From Cellulosimicrobium funkei (GTDB taxonomy: Bacteria > Actinomycetota > Actinomycetes > Actinomycetales > Cellulomonadaceae): a stretch of DNA of 64,000 nucleotides. This document shows positions 29,862-38,286 of the stretch, piece after piece. The notes under the pieces were generated by a model. It did not search any database and had not been told where the DNA came from. It saw only the letters and a program-made list of their open reading frames with translations. The stretch lies in contig NZ_SOZH01000006.1 of the NCBI RefSeq assembly GCF_004519295.1, positions 1-64,000 on the forward strand. Direction: 5' to 3'. Position numbers and translations under genes: made by a program. Position 1 is the stretch's first letter; each line of letters opens with the position of its first letter.

Positions 29862-30674
29862 GTGAGCGCACGTCCGGAGAGATCGCCGCGCCGTCGCCGG
29901 GCCGCGTCCGCCGTCGTCCCGCTGGCCATCGTGACGGCCGCGGTCGTCGCGCTCGGCGGGTGCACTGCCGCCGGGGAGCCGGAGGTCGCTCCGGGGTCCT
30001 CCACCCCGAGCCCGACGGCCACCGAGGACGCGCTGGGCACGCGCGACGAGCCGTCGGAGGAGACGACGCCCGAGGTGGTCGACCCGCTCGCCGACCGTCC
30101 CTCCGCGCCACCCGCCCAGGCGGTGGACGCGGGAACGGTCGCCGCCGGTGCACCCGCCGCGGCGAGCGGGACGGGGAGCGCCGCCGTGACGTTCGCGCGC
30201 GACGGCGACTTCGCCGTCGTCGTGCACCTGGACTGCGGCGACTGCGCGGGGACGCGCGCGTTCATGGCACCGACGGACGTCACGCCGTACCCGGGTGCGC
30301 TCGGTGAGACGACCGGGTCGTACCTCATGGACGTCTTCGAGGACTCCGCGCCGCAGCAGTCGATCTGGCTCGAAGCGTCGGGGGAGTGGTCCCTGCGGTT
30401 CGAGAGCTGGAACGACCTGCCGCCCGTCGCAGGGCCGCAGTCGGGCACGGGACCGACCGTCCTGCGGCTCGACGGCAGCACGACGAGCGCGGAGGTGTCG
30501 TGGACGCCGGCGGGCCCCGAGGACTCGTTCCAGGGCCGATACTTCGGGGTCACGCGCGAGGCGTCGCGCATGTTCGGCGACACCGAGGCGTTCACCGAGA
30601 CGTACGACCTCGCGCTTCCCGGTGTCCTCGCCGTGAAGACCGCCGGCACGTGGAGCGTGACCCCGCAGGGCTGA
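29862..30674 (+). CDS. predicted lipoprotein, unknown function
   Basis: 270 aa. An Arg-rich start, a hydrophobic core 'VVPLAIVTAAVVALGGC' with the lipobox LGGC (Cys about 34), then about 60 residues of Thr/Pro/Glu-rich linker. The exported domain, about residues 95-270, has a 'HLDCGDCAG' motif and a beta-rich pattern ('SIWLEASGEWSLRFESWNDL') reminiscent of small sandwich domains; I recognise no named family. It starts with GTG and is convergent with the P450 at 30711. Confidence 0.7.
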   Translation: MSARPERSPRRRRAASAVVPLAIVTAAVVALGGCTAAGEPEVAPGSSTPSPTATEDALGTRDEPSEETTPEVVDPLADRPSAPPAQAVDAGTVAAGAPAAASGTGSAAVTFARDGDFAVVVHLDCGDCAGTRAFMAPTDVTPYPGALGETTGSYLMDVFEDSAPQQSIWLEASGEWSLRFESWNDLPPVAGPQSGTGPTVLRLDGSTTSAEVSWTPAGPEDSFQGRYFGVTREASRMFGDTEAFTETYDLALPGVLAVKTAGTWSVTPQG

Positions 30675-30710
30675 CGCCCGGTGTACCGCTGCCGATTCCC
30701 GCCCTGCGGG

Positions 30711-32051
30711 TCAGGCGCGCGCGACGACCAGCTGGTCGTAGCCGGGCACGAGGACCCGGCGCTTGGCGCGGCGCGACACGACGCGCAGGGGTGCGCCGTC
30801 GTCGTACAGCGCGTGCAGGAGCGCGGCGATCTCGGCGCGGGCGAGCGCGGCGCCGAGGCACAGGTGGCGCCCCGCGCCGAACCAGAGCTGGCGCGTCTCG
30901 CGCACGTAGGGGCGGTCGGCGCGGAACGGCCCGGCCGCTGTGTTCGCCGCCCACGTGAGGATCATGACGCGCTCCCCGGCGCGCAGGGTGCGGCCCGCGA
31001 CCTCGACGTCGGCCGACACGCCCCGGCCGATCACCGAGGCCGGGCTCGTCACGCGCAGACCCTCGCGCACGGCGTTCTCGACGGCGTCCGGCTCGCCGGC
31101 GGCCCGCTCGACGGGGTGGGCGCGCTCGTCGGCCAGGAGCCGGAGCAGGCGGTGCTGCTCGCCCGTGTCGATCAGGAGCGCGGTGGTGCGGGCCATGGCC
31201 GACGCCGACGTCTCGGTGCCCGCGACCATGAGCAGGCTCGCGAGCCCGGTCGTCTCCTCCAGCCCGAGGCCGAGCTCGCGGCACCGGCCGAGCAGGCGGT
31301 CGGCCGGCGCGTGCCGCCACCCGTCCGGGACGCCCTGGGTCAGCTCGGCGACGATCTCCCGCGCCGCCGCGACCTGGCCCGGCGCGAGGTACGTCGAGCC
31401 GGCGCTCCCGAGCGCGATCGACGCGAGCCGCTCGCCCGTCGCGAAGGCCGCCAGGGCGTCGTCGTCCGTCGGGGCGGCCTCCGGCGTCACGCCGGCCCCG
31501 GCGTCCGGCGCTGAGCCCGCCCCGGTGGCCGCGGGGGACGGGATGCCGAGCAGCGAGATCATCATCCGGCCGACGAGCACGCGCGCGAGCCGGCCGACGT
31601 CGACCGTCCCGCCCGCGGCGAGGGTGCGGCGCGCGTCGTCGAGCGCGAGCGACCACGCGCCGTCGACCAACGCCGCGGCGCTCGCCTCGGTGAAGAGCTC
31701 GCGCGAGCGGGTGCGCAGGTCGTGGTGGCCCGGGCCGTCGAACAGGTCGAGGACCCAGTCGCCGAGGATCTGGGCCCAGAGGTGCCCGACCCCGCCCTCG
31801 CCGACGATCGTGAAGTGCCGGTGGTCGGTGAGGATGCGGCGACCCACGGTCGGGTCGGACGTCACCCACCCGAGGCCCGGCACCCGGCGCAGCCCACCGC
31901 CCGGACGCCGCCCGGTGAGCGCGCCGCCCACGAGGAGCACGCCGGCCATCGCGGGGCGCGCGGCGGTGAGGACCTGCAGCTCCTGCCGGGTCGTGGGCAG
32001 GGCGCGACGGCGCTCGCGGGTGGGCACGGGTCCGGTCGTGGTCGCAGTCAC
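30711..32051 (-). CDS. cytochrome P450 (cluster monooxygenase A)
   Basis: 446 aa, soluble bacterial class I P450 that needs ferredoxin partners not present in the window. The I-helix oxygen-binding motif is 'LMVAGTETSASAM', the ExxR motif 'REGLRVTSP', and the heme loop 'LWFGAGRHLCLGAALARAE' with the thiolate Cys; all canonical. It is divergent from the ketosynthase operon and shares its control region, so it probably acts on the same product. The start is uncertain: GTG 32051 is listed; GTG 32114 would add 21 residues, and neither has a strong ribosome site. Confidence 0.85.
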   Translation of the reverse strand: MTATTTGPVPTRERRRALPTTRQELQVLTAARPAMAGVLLVGGALTGRRPGGGLRRVPGLGWVTSDPTVGRRILTDHRHFTIVGEGGVGHLWAQILGDWVLDLFDGPGHHDLRTRSRELFTEASAAALVDGAWSLALDDARRTLAAGGTVDVGRLARVLVGRMMISLLGIPSPAATGAGSAPDAGAGVTPEAAPTDDDALAAFATGERLASIALGSAGSTYLAPGQVAAAREIVAELTQGVPDGWRHAPADRLLGRCRELGLGLEETTGLASLLMVAGTETSASAMARTTALLIDTGEQHRLLRLLADERAHPVERAAGEPDAVENAVREGLRVTSPASVIGRGVSADVEVAGRTLRAGERVMILTWAANTAAGPFRADRPYVRETRQLWFGAGRHLCLGAALARAEIAALLHALYDDGAPLRVVSRRAKRRVLVPGYDQLVVARA

Positions 32052-32166
32052 GGGGTCAGTGTGGCGCACGGGCAGGGCCACGGGGCGGCCGCGCCGCCGT
32101 CCGGGGATGGGCACTTCACCCCATCGGAACCTGTGGACGACCGCCGTCCGAGGGGGTCTGCTTGGC

Positions 32167-32172
32167 TACTGT
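32167..32172 (+). promoter_or_regulatory. -10 box of ketosynthase-P450 operon
   Basis: TACTGT lies 7 nt before the GTG at 32180, again the leaderless pattern seen at gatC and yggS. The 110 bases between this GTG and the divergent P450 must hold both promoters. Confidence 0.45.
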
Positions 32173-32179
32173 GTCGCGC

Positions 32180-33274
32180 GTGCCAGAGAACCCACCCCGC
32201 CCGGTAGCCCCCGGGTCCGCACCCGTGCGTCCCGCGGCGGTGATCGCCGCCGTCGGGGTCCACCTGCCCGAGCGCGTGGTCGACGTGCGCGAGGCGGAGC
32301 GCGCGCTCGCGGAGCGCAACCCGGGCGCGGCGCCGCGCGTGCCGATGGTCTCGCGCCTCACGGGCGTGCGGCAGGTCCACGTGCTCCCCGACGACTGGGA
32401 CGCCTCCGACCTCGCCGTCGCGGCCGCGGAGAAGCTGCTGGCGACCCAGGGCCTCGCCCCCGACGACGTCGACCTGCTGCTCTTCGCGTCGGCGAGCCAG
32501 GACATGGTCGAGCCCGCGACGAGCCACATCGTCGCCGCGAAGCTCGGGGTCCGGGCGCCCGTCATGGACGTCAAGAACGCGTGCAACTCCGTGCTCAACG
32601 CCATCGAGGTCGCCGAGGCGCTCGTCGCGACGGGCCGGTACGGCACCGTGCTCGTCGCGTGCGGGGAGGCGCCGTCGCGCGCCGTGCGCTGGGACGTCCC
32701 CGACCGCGCGACCTACCTGCTCTCCGCCCCGGGCTACACCATGTCCGACGCCGGGGCCGCCGTCCTCGTGCGCCGCGCCACCGCGGCGGAGGCCGACGCG
32801 CGCGACGGCTCCGGCGCCCCCGCGCCCCGCGGCATCCTCGCGAGCGCGTTCGGCGCCGAGTCGACGCACTGGGACGTCGGCATGCTCCCCGGGGGCGGCA
32901 CCGCGCACCCGCGCGACCTCGAGCGCACCTACTTCGAGATCGACGGGTCCCGGCTGCGGGACGCGTTCCTCGCGCTCGGGCCGGGGGTCGTCCTCGACGC
33001 GCTCGGCCGTGCGGGGCTCACGTGGGACGACGTCGCGCTCGTCGCCGTGCACCAGGTCGCCGTCGCCTACCTCGACGACGTGCACGCCGCGCTCGGTCTG
33101 CCGACCGGCCGCACGCTCGTCACCGTCGCCGACCACGGCAACGTCGCCTCCGCGACGCTCCCGCTCCAGCTCGCGACAGCGCTCGAGACGGGTCGGGTCG
33201 GGCCGGGCGACGTCGTCGTGCTCGTCGGCCTCGCGGGCGGCATCAGCATCGGCGCGACGGTGGTGCGGCTGTGA
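32180..33274 (+). CDS. ketoacyl synthase III-type condensing enzyme (OleA-like)
   Basis: 364 aa, thiolase-superfamily condensing enzyme of the FabH/OleA type. The Cys-His-Asn triad is visible: Cys in 'DVKNACNSVLNAIEVAEAL', His in 'LVAVHQVAVAYLDDVHAALG' and Asn in 'VADHGNVASATLPLQLATA'. The sequence around the cysteine is closer to the OleA 'NAC..F.N' pattern than to FabH 'ACAG'. With OleC- and OleD-like genes downstream, a head-to-head acyl condensation giving a beta-keto acid is the likely role; a FabH-like starter function is the alternative. It begins a five-gene operon and overlaps the next gene by GTGA. Confidence 0.8.
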   Translation: MPENPPRPVAPGSAPVRPAAVIAAVGVHLPERVVDVREAERALAERNPGAAPRVPMVSRLTGVRQVHVLPDDWDASDLAVAAAEKLLATQGLAPDDVDLLLFASASQDMVEPATSHIVAAKLGVRAPVMDVKNACNSVLNAIEVAEALVATGRYGTVLVACGEAPSRAVRWDVPDRATYLLSAPGYTMSDAGAAVLVRRATAAEADARDGSGAPAPRGILASAFGAESTHWDVGMLPGGGTAHPRDLERTYFEIDGSRLRDAFLALGPGVVLDALGRAGLTWDDVALVAVHQVAVAYLDDVHAALGLPTGRTLVTVADHGNVASATLPLQLATALETGRVGPGDVVVLVGLAGGISIGATVVRL

Positions 33275-34062
33275 GCACCCGGCGGTTCACGCGAGGAGTG
33301 GCGAGCACGCAGCGGCTCGCCGTCGTGGTGCCCGCGCGCGACGAGGCGCACGGGATCGTCGCGACGCTGGAGGCGCTGCGCGACCAGCAGGACACGGACT
33401 TCGACCTCGTCGTCGTGGACAACGGGTCGTCGGACGGCACGGGCGACCTGGTGCGCGCGACCGCGGCGGCGTGGGGCATGACGCGGTGGCGCGTCGTCGA
33501 CGAGCCGCAGAAGGGCACGGGCGCGGCGGCCGACACGGGGATGCGGGCGGCGATCGCGCAGGGCGCGACGCACCTCGCGCGCACCGACGCCGACTGCCTG
33601 CCGCTGCCCGACTGGACCCGACGCGTGCGCGCCGCGTTCGCGAGCGGGCACGATCTCGTCGCGGGACGGCTCGTGCCGCGCACCGACGACCGCCCGGTCT
33701 CGCGCGTCCAGCAGGGCGTGCTCTCCGCGGCGGTGAGCGTCGCGAGCACGTTCGGGCGCTTCCGCCCCGGCAACCAGGACCCGTCCTACCTCGGCCCCTA
33801 CGTCATGGCGCCGGGCTGCAACATGGCGATCACGGCGGCGCTTTACGAGGCGGCGGGCGGGTTCCCGCGCACCGCGATCGAGGACGTCCACGAGGACCGG
33901 GCGCTCGTCAACGCGGTGCGCCGCCGCACGCGGCGGTACGGCGCGCACCGTGACGTCGTCGTGCGGGCCTCGACGCGCCGGGCGCACGCGTGGGGCCTCG
34001 TCCGCACGCTCGGCTGGTACGCCGACCACCGCTACCGGCCCGAGCTCGTGGACATCCGGTGA
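33271..34062 (+). CDS. GT2-family glycosyltransferase
   Basis: A 263-aa GT-A fold transferase of family 2. It has 'LAVVVPARDEAHGIVATLEA', the nucleotide-sugar site 'VVVDNGSSDGTGDLVRA', the metal-binding 'ARTDADCLPLPDW' (DxD) and a downstream 'AIEDVHEDRAL' (ED motif). There is no membrane helix. In a cluster with condensing and P450 enzymes it probably glycosylates a hydroxylated lipid-like product; donor and acceptor are unknown. The GTG start overlaps the ketosynthase stop (GTGA) and its own stop overlaps the next P450. Confidence 0.82.
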   Translation: MSTRRFTRGVASTQRLAVVVPARDEAHGIVATLEALRDQQDTDFDLVVVDNGSSDGTGDLVRATAAAWGMTRWRVVDEPQKGTGAAADTGMRAAIAQGATHLARTDADCLPLPDWTRRVRAAFASGHDLVAGRLVPRTDDRPVSRVQQGVLSAAVSVASTFGRFRPGNQDPSYLGPYVMAPGCNMAITAALYEAAGGFPRTAIEDVHEDRALVNAVRRRTRRYGAHRDVVVRASTRRAHAWGLVRTLGWYADHRYRPELVDIR

Positions 34063-35351
34063 CCGGCACGGCGCTCGCGCCCGCACCCGCCGGGCTCGCC
34101 GCGGCGATGCGCTGGGAGGAGCGGGTGCAGCGCGGGGCGCACCCGCTCGTCTACCCGGCGATCCGGGCCCTGCGGCACCGCGGCCCGGTCGTGCGCGTCC
34201 CCGGGATCGGGGTGGTCGTGTCCGACGCCGCGACGGCGCGCGCCGTGCTGCTCGACACCGAGCACTTCTCCAAGGTGGGCCCGGGGTCGCCGTCGGACCT
34301 GTGGACGCCCGTGCTCGGCCCGTCCGTGCTCCTCAACATGGAGGGCGCCGACCACGCGCGCCTGCGCCGGGCGCTGTCGGGTCTCTTTACACCCCGTGCG
34401 GTGCGCGACCTCGTCGCGGTGAGCGTGCCCGACGTCCTCGCGGGCCTCGCCCCGCGGCTGCTCGCGGGGGAGCGCGTCGACCTCGTGGCGGAGACGGCGA
34501 CCATGGCCGGCACGGTCGTCTGCGCGATGACCGGGCTGCCCCCGACGGACTCCGCCGTCCGCGAGGCGATGACCGCCGCACAGTCCGTGGTCGGCCTCGT
34601 GCGCCTGCACCGGCGCAGCCTCACGCCCAGCCAGGTGCGGCACGCGCGCGCCGTCCTCGCGCGGCTGTCCGCACCGGCTCGTGACGCGTACCGCGCGGGG
34701 GACCCCGCGACCGTCCCCGGGCGCATGCGCGAGCTCGGGCTCTCGGAGGACGAGGCGCTCGGCGCCGTCGGCGCGTTCGTCCTCACGGGCACCGAGACCA
34801 TCCAGTCGTTCGTGCCGCGCCTCGTGGCACTCACCGCGGACACCGGCTGGCTCGACCGGCTCCTCGCGGCCGACCCCGGCGCCGGGCCGGAGGCCGCGGT
34901 GCTGCGCGGCCGCGTCGTCGAGGAGGCGCTGCGCGTCACGGCCCCCACGCCCGCCATGCTCCGCTCCGTGCGTGCCGCCACGACCGTGGGCGACGTCCGC
35001 GTCCGCGCGGGCGACCGGGTCGTGATCGCGACGATCTCCTGCTGCAAGGACGCGGGCCCCTTCGACCCGGACGCCCCCGTCGACCCGGCGGTGCGACACC
35101 TGTGGTTCGGCGCCGGCCCGCACTTCTGTCTCGGCATGCCGCTCGCGACGGCCCAGGTCGACGCCGTCCTGGACGCCCTGCGCCCGGTCGCCGCGGCGGG
35201 TCGGAGCCTTCAGGTCACCGACCGAGCCGTCGCCCGCGGCGTGCTCATCCCGGCGTACCGCTCGCTCGTCGTGCGGGCGGTCGGCGGCGAGGTGCGCGCA
35301 CCGGGCCCGGTCGCCGGATCGGCCGCGTCGTCGGCCGGGGAGGCGGCATGA
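34059..35351 (+). CDS. cytochrome P450 (cluster monooxygenase B)
   Basis: 430 aa, a second P450 clearly different from that at 30711. The I-helix motif reads 'FVLTGTETIQSFVPRL', ExxR is 'EEALRVTAP' and the heme loop 'HLWFGAGPHFCLGMPLATAQ' contains the thiolate Cys. A Cys pair in 'ATISCCKDAG' before the meander is unusual. It overlaps the glycosyltransferase stop (GTGA) and the ligase start (ATGA), so it is part of the same translationally coupled operon and presumably a tailoring oxidase. Confidence 0.88.
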   Translation: MTGTALAPAPAGLAAAMRWEERVQRGAHPLVYPAIRALRHRGPVVRVPGIGVVVSDAATARAVLLDTEHFSKVGPGSPSDLWTPVLGPSVLLNMEGADHARLRRALSGLFTPRAVRDLVAVSVPDVLAGLAPRLLAGERVDLVAETATMAGTVVCAMTGLPPTDSAVREAMTAAQSVVGLVRLHRRSLTPSQVRHARAVLARLSAPARDAYRAGDPATVPGRMRELGLSEDEALGAVGAFVLTGTETIQSFVPRLVALTADTGWLDRLLAADPGAGPEAAVLRGRVVEEALRVTAPTPAMLRSVRAATTVGDVRVRAGDRVVIATISCCKDAGPFDPDAPVDPAVRHLWFGAGPHFCLGMPLATAQVDAVLDALRPVAAAGRSLQVTDRAVARGVLIPAYRSLVVRAVGGEVRAPGPVAGSAASSAGEAA

Positions 35352-37180
35352 CCGCGCCCGACGACGTGGCCCGCCACCTGCTCGCCCCGATCCTCGCCCG
35401 CGGGGCCGCCGGGCACGCGTCCGCCGACGCGGTCGCGCTCCGGCGCTGGACGCGGCCGGGCCGCCGCGGTGCGCGCGTGCGCGAGGAGGCCTCGTACGCC
35501 GACCTCGCGCGGCGCGTCGAGGCGACCGCGACGACGCTCGCGGCCGACGGCCTCGCGCCGGGCGACCGCGCCCTGTTCTCGGTGCGGCCCCGGCCGGAGG
35601 GCGTCGTGCTCGCGTTCGGGGTGGTCCGGGCGGGCGGGACCGTCGTCTTCGTCGACCCCGGCTCGACGCCCGAGCTCTTCGCGGCACGCGTGAGCGCAGC
35701 CGGGCCGTCGCTCGCGACGACCGAGTCGCTCCTCTACGCCGCCTCGCGCGGGCCGCTGCGCCGTCTGGCGCGGTCACGGGGCCTGCTCCTGCCCGACTAC
35801 GCGAGCCTCCCGCTGCGGCACGTGCACGCCGGCCCGTGGCTCCCCGGGGTGCCGCGCGGCTCGCGCGCCGCCCGCCGCCTCGCCGCGAGCCCGGTCGACC
35901 GCGCGGCGCTGCCGCCGCTCGACCCGGACCGTGAGGCGCTCACCGTCTTCACGTCCGGCACGACGGCGCAGCCGAAGGCCGTCGTGCACACGGCCGGGTC
36001 GCTGCTCGCCGGGTGCGACCTGCTGCGCGACGTGTTCGCGCTCGCGCCGGGCGACGTCGTGCACACCGACCAGATGCTGCTCGGCGTCCCGGCGCTGCTC
36101 GCGGGTGCCACGTGGTCCGTGCCGGCCGACCCGCCGAGCCGCGACATCACGACCTTCGCGCGCCAGCTCGACGGCGCCGCGGGCACGTACCTCGTGCCCG
36201 CGGACGTCACGGCGCTGCTCGACGTGATCGAGGCCGGGGCGGTCCCGGCACGCGGGCCGCGTGTCGCGCTCGTCGGCGGTGCGCCCGTGACCCGCGCGCT
36301 CCTCGAGCGCGCGACGCGCGTGCTGCCCGGCACGCGGTGGGTCGCGGTGTACGGGATGACGGAGATCCTGCCGGTCGCGGTGGTCGAGGCCCGCGAGAAG
36401 CTCGCGCACGCGGGCGACGGCGACCTCGTCGGCGCGCCGCTGCCCGGCACGGTCGCGCGGCTCGACCCGGTCGAGGACGAGGAACCCGAGGGCGGCCGGG
36501 ACGCCGTCGGCGAGCCCGGCCGCGACGACGTCGGAGAGCTCGTGCTGTCCGGGCCGTCCCTCATGGCGGGCTACCTGCACGACCTCGACGCCCCCGCCCG
36601 CGGCGCGGGCGCACGGGCCGCGGAGCACCGCACCGGCGACCTCGCGCGCCGCGACGACGCGGGGCGGCTCGTCCTCGTCGGCCGCACGCGGGACATGATC
36701 ATCCGGGGCACGACGAACATCTACCCCGGCCTCTACGAGCCGCGCGTCGCGGCGCTCGACGGCGTCGGCGAGGCGCTGCTCGTGGGGGTTCCCCAGGTGG
36801 ACGGCGACGAGCGGGTCGCGCTCGTCGTCACCTCGGCGTCGGGAGACTCTCAGCCGGACACGGCCACCAGGCCCGATCCTCGGCCCGACGCCGGTACGGC
36901 GGTGCGCCTCGACCCGCACCACCCGCTCGTGGACCGGGTGCGCACCGCGCTGCCGGGCGTGCTCGACCACGACGCGCTGCCCGACGTCGTGCTGCTCGCC
37001 GACCGCATCCCGCTCGCCGGTCGCTCGCGCAAGCCCGACCGCGCCGCGCTCTCGCGCGCCGCCGCGCCGCTGGTGCCCGCCGCACCGCTGGAGACCGCCG
37101 CGCCGAGCGTGCCCGCCGCGCCGCTGGTGCCCGCTGAGTCGGCCGCCGTCGGCCGAGACACGCCCGGCGCCCGCGCGTGA
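35348..37180 (+). CDS. AMP-dependent ligase, OleC-like
   Basis: 610 aa, ANL-superfamily adenylating enzyme. The P-loop motif is 'LTVFTSGTTAQPKAVVHTAG', followed by 'VAVYGMTEILPVAV', 'TGDLARRDDAGRLVLVGRTR' and the C-terminal lysine motif 'LAGRSRKPDRAAL'. Overall layout matches OleC of long-chain olefin and beta-lactone clusters, where the enzyme activates a beta-hydroxy acid and closes a beta-lactone; an acyl-CoA ligase is the alternative. After about residue 575 there is an Ala/Pro/Val tail with repeated 'VPAAPL'. It sits between P450 B and the OleD-like reductase. Confidence 0.8.
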   Translation: MTAPDDVARHLLAPILARGAAGHASADAVALRRWTRPGRRGARVREEASYADLARRVEATATTLAADGLAPGDRALFSVRPRPEGVVLAFGVVRAGGTVVFVDPGSTPELFAARVSAAGPSLATTESLLYAASRGPLRRLARSRGLLLPDYASLPLRHVHAGPWLPGVPRGSRAARRLAASPVDRAALPPLDPDREALTVFTSGTTAQPKAVVHTAGSLLAGCDLLRDVFALAPGDVVHTDQMLLGVPALLAGATWSVPADPPSRDITTFARQLDGAAGTYLVPADVTALLDVIEAGAVPARGPRVALVGGAPVTRALLERATRVLPGTRWVAVYGMTEILPVAVVEAREKLAHAGDGDLVGAPLPGTVARLDPVEDEEPEGGRDAVGEPGRDDVGELVLSGPSLMAGYLHDLDAPARGAGARAAEHRTGDLARRDDAGRLVLVGRTRDMIIRGTTNIYPGLYEPRVAALDGVGEALLVGVPQVDGDERVALVVTSASGDSQPDTATRPDPRPDAGTAVRLDPHHPLVDRVRTALPGVLDHDALPDVVLLADRIPLAGRSRKPDRAALSRAAAPLVPAAPLETAAPSVPAAPLVPAESAAVGRDTPGARA

Positions 37181-38157
37181 GGGTCGTCGTCACCGGGGCG
37201 TCGGGGTTCGTCGGGGGAGCGGTCGCGCGCGGGCTGGTCGCCGACGGCCACGAGGTCTGGACGTCCTCCCGCCGCGACCCGGCGGTCGACGGCGCCCGGC
37301 ACCTCGCCTGGGACCTCACCACCGGTCCGCTCGCCGACCCGCCCCCGGTGGACGCCGTCGTGCACGCGGGCGCCGCCGTGTCCGACTGGTGCGCGCTCGA
37401 CGTCGCGCGCGCCACGAACGTCGCCGGGACGCTCGCGGTCCGCGACACGTTCCCCGGCGCGCGGTTCGTGCACGTCTCGTCCGGCAGCGTGTACGACCCG
37501 TATCGCCCGAGCGTCCGCGCCCGCGAGGACGAGGCGCCGGTCGCCCGGTACCTCGACGCCTACGGCACGACGAAGGCGTTGGCCGAGCGCGCCCTGGCCC
37601 GCGACGTCGCGCGCCACCCCGACCGCGGCGCTGTCGTCGTCCTGCGCCCGCACGCCGTCTACGGGCCGGGCGACTCGACGCTCCTGCCGCGCGTCGAGGC
37701 CGCCGTGCGGCGCGGGCGCCTCGTCCTGCCTGGCGGCGGGCGCGTCCTCCAGTCCCTGACGCACGTGGACACGCTGCTCGCCGCGGCGCGCGCCGCCGTC
37801 GTGCTGCCCGACGCCGCGGCCCGCGCGCCCGGCACGGGGGACGGCGCGGCCGGAGGCCCGCTCGTCGTGAACGTCGCCGACGCCGAGCCGGTGGTCCTGC
37901 GCGACGCGCTCGCCGACGCGCTGCGCCGCCGGGGTACCGCCGTGAGGGTCGTCGCCGTCCCGGTGCGCCCCGCCTGGGCGCTCGCGGGCGTGGTCGAGAC
38001 GGTCGCCCGGCGGCTGCGCCGCCCTGAGCCGCCGCGCCTCACGCGGTACGCGCTGAGCCACCTCGCGATGGAACGCACCTACGACCTCACGGTCCTGCGC
38101 GACGTACTGGGCGTCGACCCGCCCCCGACGTCGTTCGCCGGGGCGCACGCGTGGTGA
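37177..38157 (+). CDS. NAD(P)-dependent reductase/epimerase, OleD-like
   Basis: 326 aa, extended short-chain dehydrogenase. The Rossmann motif is 'VVVTGASGFVGGAVARGLV', with Ser in 'FVHVSSGSVYDPY' and the YxxxK pair in 'DAYGTTKALAE'. It resembles 3-beta-hydroxysteroid dehydrogenase-like enzymes such as OleD, which reduces the OleA product to a beta-hydroxy acid, and also ordinary NAD-sugar epimerases; gene order favours OleD. It is the last gene of the overlapping operon (GTGA overlap with the ligase). Confidence 0.8.
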   Translation: MRVVVTGASGFVGGAVARGLVADGHEVWTSSRRDPAVDGARHLAWDLTTGPLADPPPVDAVVHAGAAVSDWCALDVARATNVAGTLAVRDTFPGARFVHVSSGSVYDPYRPSVRAREDEAPVARYLDAYGTTKALAERALARDVARHPDRGAVVVLRPHAVYGPGDSTLLPRVEAAVRRGRLVLPGGGRVLQSLTHVDTLLAAARAAVVLPDAAARAPGTGDGAAGGPLVVNVADAEPVVLRDALADALRRRGTAVRVVAVPVRPAWALAGVVETVARRLRRPEPPRLTRYALSHLAMERTYDLTVLRDVLGVDPPPTSFAGAHAW

Positions 38158-38286
38158 GCGCCGCACCGGTGCTCGCCTCGTCCTTCGACCCGGTCGTGGG
38201 GGACGTCCGCCCGGCGTGCCGGACGCGCGCCCCACGGCGCGGTCGGGCAGGGTGAGGGACGAGACCTGGAGCAGAGAGGATCGACG

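Noticed and set aside
32180-33274. Housekeeping FabH
   Set aside because: No fab genes or acyl carrier protein nearby, and the active-site context and gene order fit an OleA-like enzyme of a special-metabolite cluster better. Not fully excluded.
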